Assembly: GCF_000621565.1 (NCBI RefSeq) | Contig: NZ_JHXZ01000018.1 | Span: 1 to 64,000 of the forward strand | Direction: 5' to 3' | DNA: 64,000 nucleotides | Source: Butyrivibrio sp. LB2008 | GTDB taxonomy: Bacteria; Bacillota; Clostridia; Lachnospirales; Lachnospiraceae | Shown: positions 47,167-55,935 of the stretch, piece by piece | Position numbering within the stretch: the stretch's first letter is position 1 | Layout of the letters: each line of letters starts with the position of its first letter | Position numbers and translations under genes: made by a program | Notes under the pieces: model-generated | Seen by the model: the letters and a program-made list of their open reading frames with translations, nothing else | What the model was told of the DNA's origin: nothing | Databases searched by the model: none

Positions 47167-49641
47167 TTATTTGGTTACGGCACGTACTTTTGTGCCGGAA
47201 GTTGTAACAGACACATCGTATTCAGGGGAAGTTGAAACGATTTTGCCGTTTACTTCCCAACCGGTGAAAGATGCATTATCGGAAGAGAATGATAAGTGTA
47301 CGGGGTGCTCTGTTAAATAGTTGCCTTTCCATGTGGTGCTTAGGTTATTGAAGGAAAGGGTGTTTATCTTTATTTCATAGTCTGATGAGCAGTTACAGGA
47401 AACGCTGAGGCTTCCGACTTTATCTTTTAGTTCCAATTCGTTTAAAAGATATTCCTGCATGTATTTAGGTCTTTCGGTGAAAAAGTCTGCTATGACTTTT
47501 ATGTCTACAGCAAAGTCTTCTTCTGTGTAAGGAGGGGTAAAATCGTCATTTGGATCGTAGCTGTCTACTACGAGAGGGCCGCGGAAGCGTTTGTGGGATT
47601 TTACGTCACCTTCTTTAAACTCTTTGGCACGGGCGTTGAGTTTGGGAAGAACGTTGTCAGGGTTAAAATTGTAATTCATCATGTCCATAAATGTGGATGC
47701 GAAACGGCCCTTAAATTCCTTGTTTTCAATCAGTGCACAAAGAAGTGTATCATTTAAAAGCGGGTTGGAATCACGCCACTGGCCGTCGATGAATGAATCC
47801 ATGGAAGGATTTGTCCTGTTTGTTATAAGGTTTGTGGATTCATCGAGGTCGTAGAGGAGCCAGCGCCATTTGCAATCGCCGTAGGTGCTTCCGTCAGGTG
47901 TTATCGTTCTCCAAAGAGCAAGATTGTTGGAGAAAGAATCGGAGTTTGCGACGTATATTTCTGTTATGTAATAATCAATCATGCTCTGAATGTCTATTCT
48001 GTCGGAAATCCATTTGTAGTTTTCAGGGACAGTCAGATCGTTTGATGCGGCAAAATCAAGTATCTCCGTAAAATATGAAGTATCCTCGGGATTATCGGTA
48101 TTTGTGTTAAAAACGTCCTCGGTGTTTTTTATTATAAGGACATTGTCGGGAGAGACGTTGTAGTGAGTGCTTACATAATCTTCGCTGATAGTTTCCTGTA
48201 TGACGTACAGTCCCCAGTATTCTCCGTTTATAAATACTTCGCACGGAATTCCTTTCTGGGTTCCGATGTTTCTGTCTTCCACAAGGCTTTGACAGAATAC
48301 GTCACGCATCTTTGTGACAAAAAGATCTGTTGAACCTCCGGAGCGAAGCATGAGTTTGGATTGTAATCCGGTTCCGTCTTTGAAAAAGTCATACTTAAAT
48401 GCCTCGTTATTGTCATATTCGGGACGGGCATACATGTTGAAACTTTTCTGGTTTTCTGCAACGGACCATCCGCCATGTATTCTCAAACCTATTTTTTGTT
48501 CGAATTCTTTTTTGTGCTCGGGAGAAAGAAATTCAATCTCCGCAGGTCTTTCCCAGCCTCGTCCCTCCTTGGCATAGTTGGGAGAGTCATATATGAAGGA
48601 CTGAGGATCTGCGTCATATTTGGCTGTCTTAAGATCCATGGCTTTTCCTATGCAGTATATGCCTTTCTCATAGTTAAAAAGATCTTCCGGATCCATTGAG
48701 ATTGACATTATGGCTGTGTTCTTGTAGCCGTAGGAATCAAGGCCTACATAATACGTTTCTGAAGCAACCTGACTTTTTCCTCTTGAAGATATTGCGACTG
48801 CTTTTAACACAGTGGCTTTGTCTACGTTATAGTCGGGAAGATAGGTGTTTTCATAAGCAATATTATCGATGTTTGAATAGATATTTGGCTCACTTGTCCT
48901 GTTTGTAACGGTTATGGGGCCTTCATATTTAAGCGAGTTTTCAGTCGGAACAGATCCGTCAAGTGTGTAGTAGATGTCACCTTTTGGGGCCGATAATGAA
49001 ACGCTTATCTCATTGTCAAACCATCCGCCTTCTACAGAAAATGTGGGTGATTTAATCTGAGGAACTTCGCGGATCTTGGATTCAGGAACATAGTAGGGCG
49101 TTGCGTCGCAGATAAAAAATTTCCCGAGATTACTGAGAGAAGAGGAATATGCTTTGTTATCGGGAAGGCTGCCCGGAATGCCCACTCTTGTAATGATTTT
49201 TTTGTCAGGTGATGAGAGAATGACCTGTTCTCCGTTTGAAAATCTGAAAGGAACGTCATGAATATCAGAGGGACGGAAGTCTTCTTTGTACATCGAAGTA
49301 TCATCGATATTGGGGCTGGACCAAACCATTACGGTCTGCTGCGGCTCAAGCGTATAGTCTTGGAAAATGAACTTTTCGAGGTCGCGCTTGTTATCAGAAA
49401 GAGCCCATCCACTCAGATTGACGGGGGCATCGGAATTATTATACAGTTCTACATAGTCGGCGCCGTAATTGGCGTTATCATCGTAAGCTGCGGATATATT
49501 TTTGGCACATACTTCTGTGATGCGGATAGGAGATCTTTTTTCAGGGAAAAATTTGCAAAAAAATGCCAAAAGGCATAGAAATACTATGGATGCAAGTATT
49601 AAGATGATTCTTTTTATTTTAACTGAATTTATAGTAGTCAT
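47167..49641 (-). CDS. Large exported CotH-family protein with lamin-tail and chitobiase-like domains
   Basis: An 824-residue surface protein. A membrane anchor lies at about 11-30. A lamin-tail domain (about 36-150: ITEVCAKNISAAYDDNANYGADYVELYNNSDAPVNLSGW) and a chitobiase-type/Fn3-like module (about 195-310: GDIYYTLDGSVPTENSLKYEGPITVT) follow. The CotH kinase domain spans about 310-700 (GLRIHGGWSVAENQKSFNMYARPEYDN; WRWLLYDLDESTNL), then a C-terminal beta domain. No clear ribosome site lies before the ATG. The domain mix suggests binding to and phosphorylation of an extracellular matrix or wall component (inference). Second CotH of the window, unlike the one at 33226. Confidence 0.85.
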   Translation of the reverse strand: MTTINSVKIKRIILILASIVFLCLLAFFCKFFPEKRSPIRITEVCAKNISAAYDDNANYGADYVELYNNSDAPVNLSGWALSDNKRDLEKFIFQDYTLEPQQTVMVWSSPNIDDTSMYKEDFRPSDIHDVPFRFSNGEQVILSSPDKKIITRVGIPGSLPDNKAYSSSLSNLGKFFICDATPYYVPESKIREVPQIKSPTFSVEGGWFDNEISVSLSAPKGDIYYTLDGSVPTENSLKYEGPITVTNRTSEPNIYSNIDNIAYENTYLPDYNVDKATVLKAVAISSRGKSQVASETYYVGLDSYGYKNTAIMSISMDPEDLFNYEKGIYCIGKAMDLKTAKYDADPQSFIYDSPNYAKEGRGWERPAEIEFLSPEHKKEFEQKIGLRIHGGWSVAENQKSFNMYARPEYDNNEAFKYDFFKDGTGLQSKLMLRSGGSTDLFVTKMRDVFCQSLVEDRNIGTQKGIPCEVFINGEYWGLYVIQETISEDYVSTHYNVSPDNVLIIKNTEDVFNTNTDNPEDTSYFTEILDFAASNDLTVPENYKWISDRIDIQSMIDYYITEIYVANSDSFSNNLALWRTITPDGSTYGDCKWRWLLYDLDESTNLITNRTNPSMDSFIDGQWRDSNPLLNDTLLCALIENKEFKGRFASTFMDMMNYNFNPDNVLPKLNARAKEFKEGDVKSHKRFRGPLVVDSYDPNDDFTPPYTEEDFAVDIKVIADFFTERPKYMQEYLLNELELKDKVGSLSVSCNCSSDYEIKINTLSFNNLSTTWKGNYLTEHPVHLSFSSDNASFTGWEVNGKIVSTSPEYDVSVTTSGTKVRAVTK

Positions 49642-49798
49642 AACAGTAACATTTTATTGTAAAAACATAGTGATGACAAGAGGTTCGGGGCGCTGAGAAA
49701 TTTATATGAAGGTTATCGCACTTCACACTGTGGAAGAGAGTATGATAAACATGATATAGTTATTGATGAAAATATATCCAGGCGGAGATTTATATTGT

Positions 49799-51019
49799 AT
49801 GAGAATTCTTATGGTCAATAAGTTCCTCTATCCAAACGGAGGATCTGAAACATATATATTTAAGCTGGGCGAAGCTCTTATTAAGATGGGGCATGAAGTC
49901 CAGTATTTTGGCATGGAACACAAGGGAAGGTGCGTTGGGAATGCGGTAGGTGCGTACACATCGGACATGGATTTCCACGGGGGCAGCAAATTAAGTAAGC
50001 TTACTTATCCCATAAAGACAATATACAGCACGGAAGCGAGGAAAAAGATAAGGCTTGTCCTCGATGATTTTAAGCCCGATGTTGTTCATTTAAACAACTT
50101 TAATTACCAGCTTACGCCGTCTGTAATCCTTGAGGTTGTTAAGTGGAGAAAAGAAAATTCAAGAGAGTGCAAGATTTTCTTTACTGCGCATGATTATCAG
50201 CTTCTTTGCCCGAATCATATGTTTAATAATCCCAAGACACATGAGAACTGCGAGAAGTGCGTCGGAGGACACTTTGCCAATTGTGTGAAGGGAAGATGCA
50301 TACACGGCTCGGCGGCTAAGTCTGCGGTGGGAGCTATGGAGGCAGTCTTCTGGAAGATTAAGGGGACATACAAGTACATTGATAAGATAATCTGCTGCTC
50401 GGAGTTTATGAAGACCAAGATGGATACCAATCCTGTGTTCGCGGGCAAGACTGTGGCGATGCACAATTTTATTACGCATGCGGAGAAAGGCCCTACAGAT
50501 GATAAGCAGGCAGGGGATAGATATGTTTTGTACTTTGGAAGGTTTTCGTGGGAAAAAGGTGTCAGAACACTGATCGATGCGTGTAAAGAGCTGCCGGATA
50601 TAAGATTTATCTTCGCAGGAAACGGTGAGTATGCGGAGGAAATCGAGAAACTTTCCAATTGCAAAAATGTTGGATTTAAGACAGGCGATGAACTTGATAG
50701 AATAATAAGAAATGCAGAGTTTACGGTATGTCCGTCGGAATGCTATGAAAACTGTCCGTTCTCTGTAATGGAGAGCCAGGAGAGGTTAGTGCCTGTAATA
50801 GGAGCGAATATTGGTGGTATTCCGGAACTTGTTGAAGATGGAAAGACAGGAAGGCTGTTTACAAGCGGAGATTCAAAGGAGCTTAAAGAGGTAATAAGAA
50901 AGCTTTGGGAAAACTCTGAGGAATTGGACAGATATAGAGAAAAACTTAAGGAATTAAATAGGCTTGACGCAGATGAATACGCAGAGGAACTAATCGCTAT
51001 AGTAAATGAGATAAAATAA
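49799..51019 (+). CDS. Glycosyltransferase, GT4 family
   Basis: A 406-residue GT-B glycosyltransferase. It begins MRILMVNKFLYPNGGSETYIFKLGEALIKMGHEV. A Cys-rich insert (ENCEKCVGGHFANCVKGRC, about 145-165) is typical of a GT4 subgroup found in exopolysaccharide clusters. The donor site is near RYVLYFGRFSWEKGVRTLIDAC and CPSECYENCPFSVMESQ. The ATG at 49799 follows GGCGGAGA; the longer frame from 49763 is less supported. It starts a run of plus-strand polysaccharide genes. Confidence 0.88.
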   Translation: MRILMVNKFLYPNGGSETYIFKLGEALIKMGHEVQYFGMEHKGRCVGNAVGAYTSDMDFHGGSKLSKLTYPIKTIYSTEARKKIRLVLDDFKPDVVHLNNFNYQLTPSVILEVVKWRKENSRECKIFFTAHDYQLLCPNHMFNNPKTHENCEKCVGGHFANCVKGRCIHGSAAKSAVGAMEAVFWKIKGTYKYIDKIICCSEFMKTKMDTNPVFAGKTVAMHNFITHAEKGPTDDKQAGDRYVLYFGRFSWEKGVRTLIDACKELPDIRFIFAGNGEYAEEIEKLSNCKNVGFKTGDELDRIIRNAEFTVCPSECYENCPFSVMESQERLVPVIGANIGGIPELVEDGKTGRLFTSGDSKELKEVIRKLWENSEELDRYREKLKELNRLDADEYAEELIAIVNEIK

Positions 51020-51051
51020 TTGGTAGAATGAGATTATTCATAGGAGGACAA

Positions 51052-51276
51052 ATGGCTCTTAATCACAAAGATGATTTATTTATGCTGCAAGTCAGATTGT
51101 TTCGACTTGCGCAGATAAAGTGGGATATGGATGCAGTTAATTGTGAGAAAATATTCGATGAATTTGAAGTAAATGATTATATTGCAACATGCTATGAAGA
51201 GTACCATGTCCAAGGCGATGAAGCAAATTTAAATGATATAGAGAAGTACCTTCGTGGTAAAGGAGTTAAGATATGA
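51052..51276 (+). CDS. DUF3791-like small protein (putative antitoxin)
   Basis: A 74-residue protein with the DUF3791 pattern (DLFMLQVRLFRLAQ..NCEKIFDEFEVNDYIATCYEEYHVQGDEANLNDIEKYL). DUF3791 genes typically precede DUF3990 genes, as here, with a four-base overlap (51273-51276). The start at 51052 follows AGGAGG. I infer that it neutralises or partners with the DUF3990 protein. Confidence 0.8.
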   Translation: MALNHKDDLFMLQVRLFRLAQIKWDMDAVNCEKIFDEFEVNDYIATCYEEYHVQGDEANLNDIEKYLRGKGVKI

Positions 51277-51839
51277 TTATAGAAGCGGGGAAGAGGCTAT
51301 ATCATGGCAGTTATGTAATTGTAGATAAGCCGGATCTTGCAAAGTGTGAGGTGGGAAAAGACTTTGGAAAAGGCTTTTATTTGACTACTGATATTGATCA
51401 AGCAAGGAGATTTGTAAAGTCTTCAATAGGAAAGGCTTCAAAGAACGGATATTGTGACAAAAACCAGGATAGGGGCTATGTATCTGTTTTTGAATTTGAC
51501 AGTGTCGAGAGTATATTGCATTACGAGTTTGAAACTGCTGACAGAGAATGGCTTCATTGTGTGGCTATGCATAGAAGAAATGGCTTATTTACAGAACAGC
51601 TTAAGAAATGGAACGGATATGATGTTATTGCCGGAAAGATAGCCAATGATAATACAAACCAGGTTATTACGGCATATATTAATGGGGTGTATGGAAAAGT
51701 CGGTAGTGATGTTGCAGATAGGACGGCTATAGCGCTTCTTATGCCTGAAAAGCTTACGGACCAGATATGTATAAGGACAGAAACGGCGCTTCATAGTCTA
51801 GGATTTGTCGGATCGGAAACAGTTGATTTTAAAAGGTAG
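51273..51839 (+). CDS. DUF3990 protein, ADP-ribosyltransferase-like (putative toxin)
   Basis: A 188-residue protein of the DUF3990 family. The likely NAD-binding signature of an ART fold is visible: LYHGS with His11, GKGFYLTTD with Tyr36, and the later conserved YDVIAGKIANDN block. In established classifications DUF3990 is grouped with ADP-ribosyltransferases. Between two small helical proteins, it resembles a toxin-antitoxin unit; the target is unknown. Codon use is more A/T-rich than in the flanking glycosyltransferase genes. Confidence 0.78.
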   Translation: MIIEAGKRLYHGSYVIVDKPDLAKCEVGKDFGKGFYLTTDIDQARRFVKSSIGKASKNGYCDKNQDRGYVSVFEFDSVESILHYEFETADREWLHCVAMHRRNGLFTEQLKKWNGYDVIAGKIANDNTNQVITAYINGVYGKVGSDVADRTAIALLMPEKLTDQICIRTETALHSLGFVGSETVDFKR

Positions 51840-51847
51840 GTCATAAT

Positions 51848-52075
51848 ATGAAAGTAAGTAAATATGAGTATACAATGGAATTGCTTGCGGCAATGGCATC
51901 TATGAATCTTGCTAAGGAAAAGAAGATATCCAGAACAAAGGCCTTTTTTCAATTTATGAAGTCAGAGACGGCGGATATGTTGTTTGATGAAGATACGGAC
52001 ATGTGGATGAACGGCCCTGACTATATCGCGGATGAATACAGACGTGAGATGAAGGCAAAGAAAACAAGAATCTGA
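51848..52075 (+). CDS. Small helical protein of the DUF3990 unit
   Basis: A 75-residue, helical, Lys/Met-rich protein (YEYTMELLAAMASMNLAKEKKISRTKAFFQFMKSETADMLFDEDTDMWMNGPDYIADEYRREM). It is eight bases downstream of the DUF3990 gene, and its size and helix pattern recall DUF3791, so it may be a second antitoxin or accessory. I do not recognise the family with certainty. Confidence 0.65.
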   Translation: MKVSKYEYTMELLAAMASMNLAKEKKISRTKAFFQFMKSETADMLFDEDTDMWMNGPDYIADEYRREMKAKKTRI

Positions 52076-52088
52076 GGGATTGCATCAT

Positions 52089-53198
52089 ATGAAGATATTA
52101 TTTCTTCCAAACTGGGAGGTTATGAAGTGCAGTGAGGCACCGAAGGACAAGCAACCTCCCGATTATTATGTAAAGGGTGAAGACTACTGGTTTTTTAGAT
52201 ATTTTGAGAGAAAGCCGGAAGTTGATATTATTGATGTCGCATCTGCAAAGTGGATACAGAATATAGAGAAGAATAAGCTGAGATTCTATGTGATACAGGC
52301 GCTGAAGGCGATACCAAGGCTTAATAAGTATGACCTTGTTGTGTCGCACGGGATGCAGAGCGGCGTTGTTATAAGCTTGTGGAGGAGACTTTTTAAGACG
52401 AGAGCAAAGCATATTGTATTTGATATAGGTGCGTTTAACAGCGCGGCAGAGAGCGGCGCGGCGCTTAAGCTGATGCAATTTGCCAGCAGGTCGATTGACG
52501 GTTTTATTTATCATACAAGCAGTCAGATAAAGTACTACGAGAAGTTTTTTTCATGGATTGTGGATAAATCGCAGTTTATAAGATTCGGAACGGATGCGGA
52601 GTATTTCACAGAAGAAAGCGACGTCCGGAAAACTAATAATGCTTCAGCCAAGAGGCAGGAAACCCCTGATGCTCCTATCCAAACCCCTTACTGCATCTGC
52701 GTCGGCTACTCCAAGAGAGACTGGGACACCGTGATCAAGGCATTTGAACTTGCACAGCCCAAAGATCTCAAACTCCTTCTGGTTGGACATGTGGAAGATA
52801 AGTACAAAGACATAGCAAATGTCGAACAGATGGGCTTTGTATCGATAACAGAATTAAAGAATCTTATTACAGGTGCTAAATTCGGTATCCTTCCGCTAAA
52901 GTCGTACAACTATTCATATGGCCAGATGACGCTTCTTCAGCAGATGGCTATGGGTAAGTGCGTGATCGCATCCAAAGTGCCGAGCCTTGTGGATTACTAT
53001 GAGGAGGGCGTAACAGCGGTATCTTATGAGCCTGAGAATGCACGGGAGCTTGCGAATGTGATCAATAGCATAAACACCGATGACGCCGTGCGCGAAAAAA
53101 TCGGAATTAATGCCGCGGATCATGTGAAGAATATAAGCAACGAATGCACAATGGCAAAAGAAATTGAGCGCTTTTTATATGGGTATTTATATAATTAA
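52089..53198 (+). CDS. Glycosyltransferase, GT4-like
   Basis: A 369-residue GT-B-like protein starting MKILFLPNWEV, with a middle VSHGMQSGVVISLWRRLFKTRAKHIVFDIGAFNS and a C-terminal donor domain (YCICVGYSKRDWDTVIKAFEL; LPLKSYNYSYGQMTLLQQMAMGK). The E-x7-E pair is weak, so it may be a divergent member. The start at 52089 follows GAGGGA; a TTG three codons earlier is also open. Confidence 0.82.
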   Translation: MKILFLPNWEVMKCSEAPKDKQPPDYYVKGEDYWFFRYFERKPEVDIIDVASAKWIQNIEKNKLRFYVIQALKAIPRLNKYDLVVSHGMQSGVVISLWRRLFKTRAKHIVFDIGAFNSAAESGAALKLMQFASRSIDGFIYHTSSQIKYYEKFFSWIVDKSQFIRFGTDAEYFTEESDVRKTNNASAKRQETPDAPIQTPYCICVGYSKRDWDTVIKAFELAQPKDLKLLLVGHVEDKYKDIANVEQMGFVSITELKNLITGAKFGILPLKSYNYSYGQMTLLQQMAMGKCVIASKVPSLVDYYEEGVTAVSYEPENARELANVINSINTDDAVREKIGINAADHVKNISNECTMAKEIERFLYGYLYN

Positions 53199-53290
53199 AA
53201 AAGGAGATTATTATTCACAAAATTATAATAAATATCTGCTATGATATGTTATACTCCTAGTGGGAAAAGTTTGTTGAGGAATAGGTACTA

Positions 53291-54676
53291 ATGAAAAAGA
53301 GCAAGATACAAAAAAGATATATATATAGATTTTTATGCACAGCGTTTTTATGCATACTTGCGACAGGAATGTTTCTGATAGCGTGGTATGATTTTGTTTT
53401 TGATAATAACCACACAGGAAATCTTCTTGGAATCGGAAATCTGGGCATGGCAATCGGAATATATTTTATTTTATATTATTTTATCGGAAGGTCACTCAGG
53501 GCATTTAGGATTGGTGTTGACAGGAAAGCTAACCTATTGGCGTCGCAGGTAATGACGATATTTATCGTGGATTTTTGCGAGCCGTTTATTTCTTGTGCAA
53601 TCACAGGGCAGTTTAGGTATTTTCCTATTTTTGCGCTAATATATTTGGTTTTGGCATTTGCGCAGAGTACTGTTCTATGTTTGATCATAATTCCGCTTGT
53701 GGATTTATACAGAAAACTCTTTAAGCCGCAGCGCATTTTGGAAGTATATTGTGATGATTCCAATGAAAAAACTGAGTTTATGAACGAACGCCCTGATAAA
53801 TACAAGGTTGTTGATTCAATCAATATTACAGAGGGTGTGGAAAAGATTATATCGATTGTGCCTAAGTATGAGGCTGTTCTTCTTAATGACATACCTTCAG
53901 AGCTTAAGAATGATATATTAAAGGAATGTTTCAGAATCGGGAAAAGGGTATATTTTACACCTAAGATTGCAGATATAATCGGTAAGAATTCTGAGAATAT
54001 AAACCTCTTTGATACACCGCTTTATCTGTGCAGAAATAATGCAATGGGTATGTGTCAGCGTGTTTTAAAAAGATTTTTTGATCTATTCTTTTCGACTTTG
54101 GCATTCATCATATTTAGTCCGGTCTTTATAATTGTTGCCATTGCGATAAAGCTTGAGGATAAAGGCCCTATTTTTTATAAGCAGGACAGAGTTACTATTG
54201 GAGGTAAAGTCTTTAGCATTTTAAAGTTCAGATCAATGATAGTAGATGCTGAGAAAGATGGAAAGCCCCATCCTGCCGGAGAAGCAGATGATCGTATAAC
54301 CAAAGTGGGACGCTTTATTCGCCCTACAAGGATTGATGAACTTCCGCAGCTTCTTAATATTATTGCAGGTGATATGTCTATTGTCGGACCGAGACCTGAA
54401 CGAGTTGAGCATGTTGAGAAATATACAAATGATATACCGGAGTTTTCTTTCAGACTGAAAGTAAAGGGTGGTCTTACGGGAGTTGCTCAGGTATTTGGCA
54501 AATATAATACAAGTCCGCTTAACAAGCTTAAGATGGATTTATATTATATAACTAATTATTCCCTTCTTCTCGATCTTCAGATTATTTTTGAAACTGTAAA
54601 AATTCTTGTACAGAAAGAAAGTACTGAAGGTTTCTCGGAGGAGAAGCAAAAAGAAATGAGACAGGCACAGAAGTGA
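53291..54676 (+). CDS. Initiating sugar phosphotransferase (undecaprenyl-phosphate type)
   Basis: A 461-residue polyprenyl-phosphate sugar phosphotransferase (WcaJ/PssY type). Four to five membrane helices lie at about 12-130, then a soluble linker to 260. The bacterial sugar transferase domain follows: the re-entrant helix RFFDLFFSTLAFIIFSPVFIIVAI and the catalytic AIKLEDKGPIFYKQDRVTIGG..FKFRSM-type motif, DELPQLLNIIAGDMSIVGPRPE, and a C-terminal TM-associated helix. It transfers a sugar-1-phosphate to undecaprenyl phosphate, starting the repeat unit. A strong terminator follows. Confidence 0.92.
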   Translation: MKKSKIQKRYIYRFLCTAFLCILATGMFLIAWYDFVFDNNHTGNLLGIGNLGMAIGIYFILYYFIGRSLRAFRIGVDRKANLLASQVMTIFIVDFCEPFISCAITGQFRYFPIFALIYLVLAFAQSTVLCLIIIPLVDLYRKLFKPQRILEVYCDDSNEKTEFMNERPDKYKVVDSINITEGVEKIISIVPKYEAVLLNDIPSELKNDILKECFRIGKRVYFTPKIADIIGKNSENINLFDTPLYLCRNNAMGMCQRVLKRFFDLFFSTLAFIIFSPVFIIVAIAIKLEDKGPIFYKQDRVTIGGKVFSILKFRSMIVDAEKDGKPHPAGEADDRITKVGRFIRPTRIDELPQLLNIIAGDMSIVGPRPERVEHVEKYTNDIPEFSFRLKVKGGLTGVAQVFGKYNTSPLNKLKMDLYYITNYSLLLDLQIIFETVKILVQKESTEGFSEEKQKEMRQAQK

Positions 54677-54686
54677 TATAATAAGT

Positions 54687-54710
54687 GGAGGTGGTAACAC
54701 CTCCTTTTTT
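54687..54710 (+). terminator. Terminator hairpin after the initiating sugar transferase
   Basis: The perfect stem GGAGGTG/CACCTCC has a GTAA loop and is followed by six T residues. The 5' arm is itself a perfect Shine-Dalgarno sequence. It lies 11 bp after the stop and before the next glycosyltransferase, so it separates, or conditionally separates, the two halves of the cluster. Confidence 0.88.
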
Positions 54711-54737
54711 ATAATTTTGAAAGTATGGTACAGTCTA

Positions 54738-55907
54738 TTGGATAACAAAATTAAAACAATCGCATACGATCTTATAACAGCCCAGCCCTCGTTTGGCAGC
54801 AAGTTCCATGGCGGCGGAGAATATGTGAAGGCTGTTTTTGAAGAGCTTGTAAACAGATATCAGGGAAACGGCGCGGAGATAATAGCTTTTTATGCTAAGG
54901 ACAGATTCCTTGATGACTGGATAAAAGACCTTATTAAGGAAAAGAATGTCAGGACGGTATATATAAATGAGCCGAATGACATTATAAGCAAGATATCAAG
55001 CGGAGAAGTTAAATGTGATGTCTTTTACTCCGCGGGAACGATCGTATTTGACAGAAAAGAGCTTCCGGTAGATATGATCACTATCGGTACTTTCCATGAT
55101 CTCAGGGACTTTGAAGAACCTGTCGACAATTATTCACATCTTTATTATGATGGAATGACCGACAAGATAAAGCAGTGCGGCAAATATTTAAGGCGCGGGT
55201 ATCTCAGGAACAGGAACCTCGGCAGATACGCGGTATGTGCGGCAGGATATGACAGGATAGTATGCGTTTCGGAGCACACAAGAGCTATGATGGAGACTTA
55301 TCTTCCTGAGACGAGGAATAAGATCGCGGGCGTATTGTACACTCCGAGTAAGCACTACATGGAGCCTGAGAGCGAAAAAACAGGTCTGAACGTCGGAACG
55401 GGCTATGTTCTGATGATCAGCACCAACAGGTGGATAAAGAACTCGTACAGAGCATTAAAGGCACTGGATCGCCTATATGATAACAAGACGATAGACAGAA
55501 AGACGGTGCTTGTTGGCGGATTGTCCAAAGGTATTAAAAAGAGCATAAGACATTCCGAGATGTTTGAGTTTATCCCGTATGTCAGTCCTGAAGAGCTTGA
55601 ATATCTTTATTCCAATTGCGGACTTTTTGTATATCCGACGCTCAATGAGGGATTTGGAATGCCGCCTCTTGAAGCAATGAAATACGGCAAAACCTGCGTT
55701 ATTTCGGCATTGTGTTCTCTTCCCGAGTTATATGCAGGAAGCGCATATCTGATAAATCCGTACAGCGAGGAGGAGATGGCTTCGCGCATATATATGGCAC
55801 TTAATAACCCGATAGATACTGAGGATATTAAGGCTACTTACAACAGAGTCACGCAGAGACAGAGCGACGACCTTCGTAAGCTCGCGGATATGATTGCCGG
55901 AGCCTGA
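54738..55907 (+). CDS. Glycosyltransferase, GT4 family
   Basis: A GT-B glycosyltransferase of about 389 residues. Family blocks are KTIAYDLITAQPSFGSKFHGGGEYVKAVFEEL near the N-terminus and GLFVYPTLNEGFGMPPLEAMKYGKTCV in the donor domain (E(x7)E seen). The start is uncertain: no ribosome site is visible before the TTG at 54738 or the TTG at 54717, and the preceding hairpin terminator lies only 28 bp away. I choose 54738 because homologues begin just before KTIAYDL. Confidence 0.82.
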   Translation: MDNKIKTIAYDLITAQPSFGSKFHGGGEYVKAVFEELVNRYQGNGAEIIAFYAKDRFLDDWIKDLIKEKNVRTVYINEPNDIISKISSGEVKCDVFYSAGTIVFDRKELPVDMITIGTFHDLRDFEEPVDNYSHLYYDGMTDKIKQCGKYLRRGYLRNRNLGRYAVCAAGYDRIVCVSEHTRAMMETYLPETRNKIAGVLYTPSKHYMEPESEKTGLNVGTGYVLMISTNRWIKNSYRALKALDRLYDNKTIDRKTVLVGGLSKGIKKSIRHSEMFEFIPYVSPEELEYLYSNCGLFVYPTLNEGFGMPPLEAMKYGKTCVISALCSLPELYAGSAYLINPYSEEEMASRIYMALNNPIDTEDIKATYNRVTQRQSDDLRKLADMIAGA

Positions 55908-55935
55908 TGAATTTTTAGAATAGAGGATTAAAGAC

